A stretch of DNA of 64,000 nucleotides from Sphingomonas sp. OK281 (GTDB lineage Bacteria; Pseudomonadota; Alphaproteobacteria; Sphingomonadales; Sphingomonadaceae): contig NZ_FOVZ01000001.1 in assembly GCF_900115295.1 (NCBI RefSeq), positions 1,178,001-1,242,000 of the forward strand. Reading direction: 5' to 3'. This document shows, one piece after another, positions 35,394-43,667 of the stretch. How positions within the stretch are numbered: the first letter of the stretch is position 1; each line of letters begins with the position of its first letter. Below the pieces are notes generated by a model, which had not been told where the DNA came from, ran no database searches, and worked only from the letters and a program-made list of their open reading frames with translations. A program made the translations under genes and the position numbers.

Positions 35394-35857
35394 TTGACCC
35401 GATCGAACCATTCGAGGAACGCCTTCGACTTGCCGTCCGGCGCCTTGCCGATGCCCCAGCGTACCAACGACTTGCCGTCCTTGGCAAACCGCCAATATTG
35501 GCCGACGATGACGTCGCCGTTCTTCTGCTCGAGCACCTGCAACGTGTCCGCATCGAGTGGCTTGATCCGGATCTCGTTGAAGCGCGGATTGTCCATCGGG
35601 CTGACGCTGTCGTCGAGCGTCGCGACGAAATCGTTGATGTACGGCGTCTCGGGCCGCGTCGTGTTGACCGCGTGATAGACCAGCTTGTTCGGCTCGAACT
35701 TCATCTCGATCGTCAGCTTGAAGCCCTTGGGAAACTTGCCATCGCTCCAGTAGCTCTTCGCCTCGTTCGAGACCCAGGTGCCGCTATGCGCGTCCTTCGC
35801 CATCGCCGGTGTCGCCGTCATCGCAGCCAACACTGCCGCCATCCAGAACTTCATCAT
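35390..35857 (-). CDS. Small secreted protein of unknown function
   Basis: 155 residues. Signal peptide MMKFWMAAVLAAMTATPAMA, then a beta-strand-rich domain with SGTWVSNEAKSYW, FKLTIEMKFEPNKLVYHAVN and a Lys/Trp-rich C-terminus, suggestive of a lipocalin-like barrel. GGGGAGA precedes the start. It lies 17 bases after the acylase gene and overlaps the dipeptidase gene, so it is embedded in the receptor-acylase-dipeptidase operon. Ligand binding in the periplasm is possible. No named family is recognised. Confidence 0.75.
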   Translation of the reverse strand: MMKFWMAAVLAAMTATPAMAKDAHSGTWVSNEAKSYWSDGKFPKGFKLTIEMKFEPNKLVYHAVNTTRPETPYINDFVATLDDSVSPMDNPRFNEIRIKPLDADTLQVLEQKNGDVIVGQYWRFAKDGKSLVRWGIGKAPDGKSKAFLEWFDRVK

Positions 35858-35874
35858 CCGTCGTCTCCCCGAAT

Positions 35875-37971
35875 TTAGAATTTGGTCGTCTCTTCGACAT
35901 GCTTCTCGACTTCGCCGCGCGTCGTCCAAAGCGTCCGGAACGTCTTGTTCGCGAGGTACGAGAGCTGGTCGGACTCGTGCTTCGATCCCGGCTGGCTCGA
36001 ATTGCCGTAGCTCATCAGCCCGACCGCCTTCATCGGCGTCCCGAACTCGACCATCGACACCCAGGTCTCGCCGTGGAGCGGCGTGCGCTGGCCGTTCTTC
36101 ATCGGCCCCCACGTCATCGTCCGGAACACGCCGGTATTCCCGAACCCGCCATTCCCCGGCAGGTCGACCGCTCCCAGATGGAAGCGCGAGACCTCGCCGA
36201 ACGGCCGATCGACCGCTCCGTACAGCGTCCGCGTCTTCGCCACCGCCGCCTTCAGCATCACCAGCGCGGCCGCCGGATCCTTCAGCCCAGTCGGCGTCGC
36301 GAGCGGCCGTTCCGCCGACCAAGTCTCGCGGTAGTTCTTGAGCGTCGTGAAGTTGGTCGGCGAGAACAGCAGCGCCCAGGTCTCGAACAGCAGCGCACCG
36401 CGCGAGTCCGGCTCGAACCGGTGGTCCCACCCCTTCAGCAACGCCGCCGCGCTTTTGAGTTCGGGGTCGTCGCTTGCTTCCGCCAGCGGCACGAGTTCGG
36501 GCAGCAACCGGTCCGCCATCAGCGACCGCGTCGTGAGCTTCTTCGCGACGAAATCTTCGAAGCTGATCTTCGGCCCCTCGGCGAGCAGTTTGACCGACAT
36601 CTGCGCGCGCTGGCTCATCGGCCCGCGCACCGCGACATAAGCCGGGAACTTGGCGGGATCGAGCACCTGCGGCCATGTCGACACCCACGGCGGATCGTTC
36701 GCATTCTGAACGAAGCCGGACGCCGGATCGAGCACCTTGGGCAGGTCGTCATAGCCGTGCACGTCGGTCCACAGGGTCTTCGACGTATCGCCCGCCACCG
36801 GCCGCGACCATGTCCTGAAATCGCCGTCCGGATGCTTCGGCAGGATACCATTGTCGAGGTACAGGATGTGCCCCGCACGGTCGCCGTAGACGATGTTGAA
36901 CATCGGCACCTGGACGCGCCGCACCGCCCTCTGGAACTGCGCCCAGTCGCGCGCGCGGCCCATCTCGTAATATTGCGAGAGCACGCCCGGCCGGTCGAGT
37001 CCCGCAACCTTCAACGCGATCGTGCGCCCGTCTGGGGTCGCGAACACCGGACCCTGCACGCTCGATCGCTGCTCGAACGCGACCGTCTTCAGCGTACCGT
37101 CAGGCTGCCGCACCTTGAAGCTCTTGCCCACCGTCTTGAACGGCAGCGTCTTGCCATCGAAACTATACCCGCCGTCCGCCAGCTTCAGATTGTACGCGGT
37201 AAAGCCGAGGATCGTGTTGACCGTGTTGGTGAACCCCAAGTGGTCGTTGAACCCGAACCGCAGGATCGGCAGCCCGACCTGCGTAGCGCCGTACAGCGAC
37301 AGCCCCGGCCCGTTCAGATGCGCCTCGTAATAGGTCAGCAGGCTCGGCGACCACGGCAGATGCGGGTTGGCGAGCAACAGGGTCTTGCCGCTCGCCGAGC
37401 GCGACGGCGCGACCGCCCAGGCGTTCGACCCGCCCGCCTCGTTCGCCTCCGGGTTCGCCAGCACCTTCTGTTCCGACGCGATATAGACGTAGTTCATCAG
37501 GCGGTGCGCATGCGCCATCACGTCGACGCCGCGGATCGGCAGCACCTGCAACACGGTCGGATCGAGCGCCTCGCGATGCGCCTCGGCATAGGCGTTGATT
37601 CCGGCCGCGAACGCATCGAGGTCGGCGCGGAACTGCGGCGTCTGCTGCGCATACCAGCGCGCCGATCGCTCGGGCACGTCGTTGGCGATCAGCCATTTGT
37701 CCGACGCCGCGTATTTGTCGCCCCAATATTCCGCCGCCCGCGCGCGCGCCTCGCCGTACAGATGGAGCAGCAGATTGCCGTGGCTCTGCGCCTGTGCATA
37801 GCCGAAGCCGTGGAAGATCCCCGCCTCGGTCTTCGCATAGACATGCGGCACGCCGAAGCTGTCCCACAGGATCTCGCCGCCTTTCGCGACAGGCGTCTTC
37901 GAAGTTGCGGCGGGTGCCACCAGGCCAGCCGCGATAACGGCACTCACGATCACAAGGTTGCGCATGCTCAT
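35875..37971 (-). CDS. Penicillin acylase-family N-terminal nucleophile hydrolase
   Basis: 698 residues, signal peptide ending near TSK. The precursor layout is alpha chain, spacer, then a beta chain beginning at Ser182 in GGSNAWAVAP, the self-cleaved catalytic serine of this family. The beta-chain Asn is expected in the FTNTVN region. Family members remove acyl chains from beta-lactams, lipopeptides, acyl-homoserine lactones or, in PvdQ, the myristoyl chain of the pyoverdine precursor. The ATG lies two bases after the TonB receptor 4 stop. Deacylation of the imported ligand is the simplest role (inference). Confidence 0.88.
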   Translation of the reverse strand: MSMRNLVIVSAVIAAGLVAPAATSKTPVAKGGEILWDSFGVPHVYAKTEAGIFHGFGYAQAQSHGNLLLHLYGEARARAAEYWGDKYAASDKWLIANDVPERSARWYAQQTPQFRADLDAFAAGINAYAEAHREALDPTVLQVLPIRGVDVMAHAHRLMNYVYIASEQKVLANPEANEAGGSNAWAVAPSRSASGKTLLLANPHLPWSPSLLTYYEAHLNGPGLSLYGATQVGLPILRFGFNDHLGFTNTVNTILGFTAYNLKLADGGYSFDGKTLPFKTVGKSFKVRQPDGTLKTVAFEQRSSVQGPVFATPDGRTIALKVAGLDRPGVLSQYYEMGRARDWAQFQRAVRRVQVPMFNIVYGDRAGHILYLDNGILPKHPDGDFRTWSRPVAGDTSKTLWTDVHGYDDLPKVLDPASGFVQNANDPPWVSTWPQVLDPAKFPAYVAVRGPMSQRAQMSVKLLAEGPKISFEDFVAKKLTTRSLMADRLLPELVPLAEASDDPELKSAAALLKGWDHRFEPDSRGALLFETWALLFSPTNFTTLKNYRETWSAERPLATPTGLKDPAAALVMLKAAVAKTRTLYGAVDRPFGEVSRFHLGAVDLPGNGGFGNTGVFRTMTWGPMKNGQRTPLHGETWVSMVEFGTPMKAVGLMSYGNSSQPGSKHESDQLSYLANKTFRTLWTTRGEVEKHVEETTKF

Positions 37972-37973
37972 CC

Positions 37974-40760
37974 TCAGAACTCGACCGACACGCGGCCGTA
38001 ATAGAAGCCGCCGGTGAACCCGTAGGCGCCGCCGGTGGAATAGAAGCCCGCACCGGTGTTGACGTTGGTCGCGGTGTCGTTGCGGTCGGGATAGGTGTTG
38101 AACAGGTTGTTCGCGCCGACCGCGAGGTTCATCTGCTTGGTCGCCTGCCACGCGAATTCGAGATCGGTGATCCACTTCGCGCCGAACGACCGATCGCTGA
38201 CGACCGCGTTGCCGTATGCCTTGAACCCACCATAGCGGACGACGCGCGTGCTCAGCGAGAAGTCGCCTGCGGTCGCGACGTTGCCGATGAACAGCTTGGT
38301 CCGCGGCAGGTTGACCGTCAGGTTGCTCCGCGACAGCCGGTCGAACAGCACGTAATCCGCGCCGAGCGACGCCAGCGCCGCCGGGTTGTCCTTCACCCCG
38401 GTTATGATCGTCTTGTTGTAGTTGTAGCCGAGGTTCCACGACAGGGTCGCCACGTCGAACAGCGGGTGGCGATAGGTCGCGACGACGTCGATGCCGCGCG
38501 TTCGCGTGTCGATCGCGTTGGTGTAATATTGCGCGCTGATATCGGGCGACTGGCCGTTCGCGATCAGGATCGCCGACACCGCCGCGCCGGTCAGCGTGCT
38601 GGTGATCGCGATCCGGTCCTTCACCTTGATCTGATAACCATCGATCGTCACTGTCAGACGTTCGAGCGGTTGCAGGACGATCCCGCCGCTGAAGTTGGTC
38701 GATTTCTCCGGCGTCAGCGGCTCTGACCCCAGCGCAATCGCGGCAGGCGATCCGACCGGCAGCGTCTTGATCTGCAACAGGTTGAGCACCGGCGGATTGC
38801 CGAGATTGCGGAACTGCCCCGTCGTCGACGCATAGATCTGCTGTGCGAGCGCGGGCGCGCGGAACCCCGTGCTCACCGCCCCGCGCAACGCAACCCACGG
38901 AGTGATCGCATAGCGCGCATTCAACTTGGCGATCAGCGTATCGCCGCTCTCGTCGTCATAATGCTCGTAGCGCACCGCGCCGCCGATCGTGATGTCGCGC
39001 GTCGGATCATAGGCAACGTCGAGATACCCCGCGAAGTTGTTGCGCTTGATGAAGCCCGCATCGTCGGGCGTGAACCCGGCCGCACCCGAAGCGCCGGGCG
39101 ATGGTCGGCCGAGGCTGCTCGTATACGTCCCCGCCGCATAGCTCGCGGGTTCGCCCTGCTTGATCTGATAGCTCTCGATCCGGTGCTGGATACCGGTCGA
39201 AACCTGGAGGTTGCCGCCGCCGACCTTGTAGCCACGCGTCAGGTCGAGCGAATTGACCGCCTCCTTCGACACCAGCGTACCGACGTAGAATTCGGTCTGG
39301 CTGGTCGGTCCGAGCGAGGCGTTGATCGTGTTGTCGGCATTCTGCCGCGAACGATTCTTGCCGAGCGTGCTGCTGAAATCCCAGTGCCAGCCGGCGACGA
39401 CGCCCTTCGCGCCGACCGCGAACTCGTAATCCTCCTCGGCGATCACGACGCGGGGATAGAAGCCGTTGGGATACACGCCCGGCAGCGAGTTGGCGTTGGT
39501 CGCCGGGCGGTAGGTGTAGTTCAGGTCCGACTTGCGCTGGCCGTACGTGCCGAAGCTGTAGAGCGTGACGTCGCCTAGGTCATAACCCGCATTGTAGCTG
39601 CCGTTGATGCTCTCCTGCGGCATCGTGCCGTAATTGGAGGTGACCTGACGATCGATCGTCGCCTCGCGCGGATCGAGCTGGCCGGCGACCAGCGGATAGA
39701 GGCGGATCGTCGACGCGATCGGCTCGGCACGGTTGGACGCGAGCTGCTTCTTGGCGCCGACCGCGACGTTGAGGAAGCCGTCCTCGCCCAGCTTCGTGCC
39801 GATATCGAACTCGGCGCGATAGAGTTCGCCGTCGCTTCGGTCCATGTTCTGGCCTGCGCTGGCGGTCGCGAAGCCGCCGCTCGACGACTTCTTCAGGATG
39901 ATGTTGATGACGCCGGCGATCGCATCCGACCCGTATTGCGCCGCCGCACCGTCGCGCAGCACCTCGATATGATCGACCGCGGCGGTTGGGATCATGTCGA
40001 GATCCGCCGGTACCGAGCCGTTATAATAGGTCGATACCGCGTTGATCAGCGACGTCTTGTGCCGCCGCTTGCCGTTGACCAGGATCAGCGTCTGGTCGGG
40101 GTTCAGCCCGCGCAGGCCGCCCGTCGAGATCACCGTGGACGTGCCCCCGCCCGCGCGTGACGGCAGGTTGAACGACGGGATCAGCGTGTTGAGTGCGGCG
40201 AGGACGCCCGACCGACCGGTGCGTTGCAGGTCAGCGCCACCGATGACATCGATCGGCGTCGGGCTGTCCGCGACCGTTCGCGGCTGGCCCCGCGATCCGG
40301 TGACGACGATATCGCTGCCGGCATCCTCCTGCACCTGGGCCTCCGGGGCCGCGGGCGGCGGCGGCGCGGCATCGCGACGCTGCACGACCTGCCCTGCCAT
40401 CGGTCGCGTCATCGTCGCCGCCAGCGCGACCGGCCGCAGTGCAGCCGTGTCGGCGCGCAACGCGACATAGCCGTCCTTGATGACGACGATCTTCAGCGAG
40501 GTGCCGCGGATCAGCCGTGTCAGCGCATCGCGGGGCGACATCGCGCCGCTGACGCCCTGCGATCGCAGCCCGATGACCTGTTCATAGGGGTAGAGCAGAC
40601 GCAGCCCGGATTGCTGCGAGAATTGCGCGAGCGCGGCCTGCACCGGCTGCTCGGCAATCCTGAAGCTGACCTCTTGCGGCTTGGCGATCGCGGCGGTCGG
40701 CAGGCCGACGATAACGGCACATCCGGCCAGGCTGCGTGCGACAATAGAGAAGGCTGGCAT
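37974..40760 (-). CDS. TonB-dependent receptor 4 with STN signalling domain
   Basis: 928 residues. After the signal peptide (to AAIA) comes an STN domain of about 50 residues (FRIAEQPVQAALAQFSQQSG to VVIKDGYVAL), as in FecA-type transducers. A Pro/Ala/Gln linker and the TonB-box-like DIVVTGSRG follow. The plug shows LRGLNPDQTLILVNGKRRH and IEVLRDGAAAQYGSDAIAGVIN. The barrel ends in GRVSVEF. The start at 40760 is chosen for the signal peptide. It diverges from the sigma factor and FecR genes, so it probably signals ligand arrival to them and is the target of the sigma factor. It heads the acylase-dipeptidase operon. Confidence 0.9.
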   Translation of the reverse strand: MPAFSIVARSLAGCAVIVGLPTAAIAKPQEVSFRIAEQPVQAALAQFSQQSGLRLLYPYEQVIGLRSQGVSGAMSPRDALTRLIRGTSLKIVVIKDGYVALRADTAALRPVALAATMTRPMAGQVVQRRDAAPPPPAAPEAQVQEDAGSDIVVTGSRGQPRTVADSPTPIDVIGGADLQRTGRSGVLAALNTLIPSFNLPSRAGGGTSTVISTGGLRGLNPDQTLILVNGKRRHKTSLINAVSTYYNGSVPADLDMIPTAAVDHIEVLRDGAAAQYGSDAIAGVINIILKKSSSGGFATASAGQNMDRSDGELYRAEFDIGTKLGEDGFLNVAVGAKKQLASNRAEPIASTIRLYPLVAGQLDPREATIDRQVTSNYGTMPQESINGSYNAGYDLGDVTLYSFGTYGQRKSDLNYTYRPATNANSLPGVYPNGFYPRVVIAEEDYEFAVGAKGVVAGWHWDFSSTLGKNRSRQNADNTINASLGPTSQTEFYVGTLVSKEAVNSLDLTRGYKVGGGNLQVSTGIQHRIESYQIKQGEPASYAAGTYTSSLGRPSPGASGAAGFTPDDAGFIKRNNFAGYLDVAYDPTRDITIGGAVRYEHYDDESGDTLIAKLNARYAITPWVALRGAVSTGFRAPALAQQIYASTTGQFRNLGNPPVLNLLQIKTLPVGSPAAIALGSEPLTPEKSTNFSGGIVLQPLERLTVTIDGYQIKVKDRIAITSTLTGAAVSAILIANGQSPDISAQYYTNAIDTRTRGIDVVATYRHPLFDVATLSWNLGYNYNKTIITGVKDNPAALASLGADYVLFDRLSRSNLTVNLPRTKLFIGNVATAGDFSLSTRVVRYGGFKAYGNAVVSDRSFGAKWITDLEFAWQATKQMNLAVGANNLFNTYPDRNDTATNVNTGAGFYSTGGAYGFTGGFYYGRVSVEF

Positions 40761-40964
40761 GTGGCGAAGATCCCCCGATCCGTAGCGTCCTGCCCCTTCG
40801 AACGAGTTGCCGATAAAAACCCGCCACCCGTCGTTCACGAAATTTTCAGACTGTCTCGCCGCCTTTCACGCACCTCCACGCACTGGACAGGATCGCGGCG
40901 GCGTGGTTTGTTACGAATCGAAGACGCTTTTAGGAGAGGCAACTCGAACGCCCGGGAGTGCGTC

Positions 40965-41549
40965 GTGGCTGCCGATATCGATCGATATACCTGGTTCAAG
41001 ACCGTCGTGCTGCCGCACGAACCGGCGCTGCTTGCACGGTTGCGCCGGATCGTCCGCAACCGCGACGACGTCGAGGATCTGGCCGCCGAGACGATGGCGC
41101 GCGCCTATGCCTCCACCGATTTTACGCGGATCGATCGCGGCCGCGCCTTCCTGTTCCAGATCGCGCGCAACCTGATCATCGACATCGCGCGGCGCGACAA
41201 GATCGTCTCGTTCGACGTCGTCGCCGATCTCGATCTTCTTCATGTCGACAACAGCGTCGAGGCCGGGCTTCATGCGCGCGACGAACTCCGCCGTCTGAAG
41301 GTGATCGTCGACACGCTGCCCCCGCAATGCCGCCGCGTGTTCCTTTTGCGGCGCGTGCACGATCGTTCGATGACCGAGATAGCGGAAGAATTGGGTCTGT
41401 CCGTTTCTACAGTCGAAAAGCACCTGACCAAGGCGATCACCCGCATTATGCAGGCGATCAGGGACCGCGAGGATGCCGACGTTGAGCGATACGACCGCGG
41501 ACACGAACAGATGCCAGATCGACGCGGATGCGGCGCGACTGGTCGCTAG
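40965..41549 (+). CDS. ECF sigma factor (FecI-like)
   Basis: 194 residues from a GTG with GGGAG six bases upstream; no ATG fits. Region 2 is DVEDLAAETMARAYA...RGRAFLFQIARNLIIDIAR; region 4 is LPPQCRRVFLLRRVHDRSMTEIAEELGLS with the HTH SVSTVEKHLTKA. This is the layout of iron-citrate-type sigma factors controlled by a FecR and an STN-bearing TonB receptor. Both partners are adjacent: FecR overlaps the 3' end and receptor 4 is divergent across 204 bases. Confidence 0.9.
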   Translation: MAADIDRYTWFKTVVLPHEPALLARLRRIVRNRDDVEDLAAETMARAYASTDFTRIDRGRAFLFQIARNLIIDIARRDKIVSFDVVADLDLLHVDNSVEAGLHARDELRRLKVIVDTLPPQCRRVFLLRRVHDRSMTEIAEELGLSVSTVEKHLTKAITRIMQAIRDREDADVERYDRGHEQMPDRRGCGATGR

Positions 41550-42471
41550 CCTCTCGTCGACCCCGGATCCCGCGCGCGAACGGATCGCGATGGACTGGGC
41601 GGGCCAGAGCCCGCTCCACGCGATCGCTCTCGCCCGGGCGGAGAGCGCGTGGGAGACGGCAGGTCGGCTGCGCGCGGTCACCCCGCAAGGCGACGCCGTG
41701 CGCGGAGATTCTCACCCGACCGCCCACTGGATCGCCACGCCGACGCATCGACGTACGCTGCTCGCCGGCCTGCTCGCCGCGAGCGCGGTCGGCGGTATCG
41801 CGACGACGCTCGCACTCGGATCGCGCGACGCACGCTACACCACCGATATCGGCACGCGTCGCTCGGTATCGCTCACCGACGGCAGCCGGATCGACCTGAA
41901 CACCGGCTCGGTCATCGCAGTCGCGTTCGAAACCAGCCGCCGCGTCGTCCGCCTGTTGCAGGGCGAGGCGATGTTCGATGTCGCGCATGACGCGGAACGC
42001 CCCTTCTACGTACAGGTCGGCGGCAGCCTGCTCCGCGTGCTGGGCACCGCGTTCAACGTACGGATCCGCGCGGAACTGGTCGAATTGACCGTCTCCCGCG
42101 GCGCGGTCGCTATCAGCAAGGGGGGCAGGATGCTGCGCACCGTAGCAGCGGGCTATGGCGCCGCCATACGCGGCGGGGTCGCGGAGACGAACCATCTGGG
42201 CGAAGCGATCATCCGACAACGCACTGCATGGCAAGAGGGCGTGATTGAACTCGACGGCGAAACCCTCGAACAAGCCGTCGCGGAATTCAACCGATACCGA
42301 CGCGCGCCAATAATTCTTGGTGACAATCGGCTAGCCGCACTCCGCATCGGCGGACGTTTTGGAACGTCCGACTCGACGCAGTTCATCGACGCCGTCCAAC
42401 AAAGCTTCCCTGTTCGCACGGTCGCAAACACCGATGGATCGATACTTCTTACACCTCTGCCGGGTAATTAG
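41473..42471 (+). CDS. FecR-type anti-sigma/sensor protein
   Basis: 332 residues. The cytoplasmic N-terminus has the typical AMDWAGQSPLHAIALARAESAW pattern that contacts the sigma factor, followed by a single membrane helix near residues 95-115 (LLAGLLAASAVGGIATTLALG). The periplasmic FecR domain follows (SVSLTDGSRIDLNTGS, GEAMFDVAHDAERPFYVQ, VLGTAFNVRI), with a DUF4974/STN-like C-terminus. It begins 77 bases inside the sigma gene, an unusually long overlap, so the two are surely co-expressed. It would relay the receptor 4 signal. Confidence 0.9.
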   Translation: MPTLSDTTADTNRCQIDADAARLVASLSSTPDPARERIAMDWAGQSPLHAIALARAESAWETAGRLRAVTPQGDAVRGDSHPTAHWIATPTHRRTLLAGLLAASAVGGIATTLALGSRDARYTTDIGTRRSVSLTDGSRIDLNTGSVIAVAFETSRRVVRLLQGEAMFDVAHDAERPFYVQVGGSLLRVLGTAFNVRIRAELVELTVSRGAVAISKGGRMLRTVAAGYGAAIRGGVAETNHLGEAIIRQRTAWQEGVIELDGETLEQAVAEFNRYRRAPIILGDNRLAALRIGGRFGTSDSTQFIDAVQQSFPVRTVANTDGSILLTPLPGN

Positions 42472-42565
42472 GTTATGCATTCACCATCCATCGTATGCAT
42501 TAACCTTCCGAGATCTTCTACGACCCAGAAATGGACGCTCTCGAGCGATATCCATTCCCCCCAAT

Positions 42566-43666
42566 TCAGGCGTTCGTTCCTGTGGCTTCTACGATTGAAC
42601 GGTCTGTCCGCATTTTCTTCCGCGCTGGCCGTTTGAACCAGAAGCTCCAGACGCTCAACGTGCCGAGCAGGCCGAGTACGATACCTGATACGGTCATCAC
42701 CAGACGGTAGCCGAGTCCGCCGACCTTCGCCGCGTGCAGCGGGTACAGGATGTTGTATGCGGCCACGACAGTCGACAACGAGCCTGCATCGCGCGCGCCG
42801 ATCAGCCGGCCGTCATCCGCCGCGAACCACAGTGTCGTCCGCCCGTTCGGCAGCCACTCCTGCGGCCGCTTCATCCGGATCGTGACGAGCCCGCTCTCCT
42901 TGCGCGGCAGCGACAGGCTGCGCAGTTCGGCGTCGGGAAAGCGCGCGCGTGCTGCGACGATCATGCCCCGCCAGTCGAGATGGTCGGCGAGCGCGACCTT
43001 GGGCCCCTTTGGCGGTTTCAATGCCGCGTCGATCGTCGCCGGCGCGCTGGGGCCGAGGAACAGCGCGCTGATCGGCCGGAACACCAATGTCGCGCCGGTC
43101 AGCAGCGACAGGATCAGCAACGGTGCCGCGACGATTCCCAGATCGCGGTGATGCCGGACGATCGCCGGACGACTGAGACGCTTGGGCAGCGGGCGGAACG
43201 CGAACGTCTTGCGCGTCCGCCACCACAGGATCGTCCCCGTGATCACGAACAACAGCCCCGCTACGCCCGCGATGCCGATGATCGTTTCGCCCGTGTCGCC
43301 CGAAAACAGATGATGATGCAGGTCGAACAGCCACAATTCAGGCCGCGCCCATTGGCTCTGCCACTGGCTGACGATCGTACCCGCCTGATCGGTATAGGCG
43401 CCTGCGCCCTTGCCGAAATCGAGCCGGTCGAGCCCGAGATTGGCGTTGGCGAAGGTGATGCTCTGCGGCCGGTTCGCGGGGTCCGCCATCAACCGCTCGG
43501 TGGTCGCGGCGAGGATGCGCGTGCTCTGGATCTGCGCGTCGCTGGCATGCGGCAGCATGATCCACGCATCGCGGTGCACCAGGATCGCGCCGGTCAGCCC
43601 GAGCAACGCGAGGACCAGCCCCAGGAAACCGCCAGCCCAGCGGTGCAGCGTATCGAGCAGCGCCAT
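42566..43666 (-). CDS. PepSY-associated membrane protein (PiuB-like)
   Basis: 366 residues with four predicted membrane helices: at the N-terminus (FLGLVLALLGLTGAILV), near residue 132 (IIGIAGVAGLLFVITGTILWW), near 185 (GIVAAPLLILSLLTGATLVF) and near the C-terminus (VMTVSGIVLGLLGTLSVWSFWF). HR and HHH segments resemble the haem-ligand-like histidines of iron-regulated PiuB/PepSY_TM proteins, thought to reduce or release iron from siderophores. It begins one base after TonB receptor 5 and is co-transcribed with it, below a Fur-box-like site. Confidence 0.85.
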   Translation of the reverse strand: MALLDTLHRWAGGFLGLVLALLGLTGAILVHRDAWIMLPHASDAQIQSTRILAATTERLMADPANRPQSITFANANLGLDRLDFGKGAGAYTDQAGTIVSQWQSQWARPELWLFDLHHHLFSGDTGETIIGIAGVAGLLFVITGTILWWRTRKTFAFRPLPKRLSRPAIVRHHRDLGIVAAPLLILSLLTGATLVFRPISALFLGPSAPATIDAALKPPKGPKVALADHLDWRGMIVAARARFPDAELRSLSLPRKESGLVTIRMKRPQEWLPNGRTTLWFAADDGRLIGARDAGSLSTVVAAYNILYPLHAAKVGGLGYRLVMTVSGIVLGLLGTLSVWSFWFKRPARKKMRTDRSIVEATGTNA

Positions 43667-43667
43667 G

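Noticed and set aside
35875..37971. Possible beta-lactam biosynthesis cluster suggested by the penicillin acylase and epimerase-like genes
   Set aside because: No ACV synthetase, isopenicillin-N synthase or other biosynthetic gene is present; the exported enzymes beside TonB receptors fit uptake and processing better.
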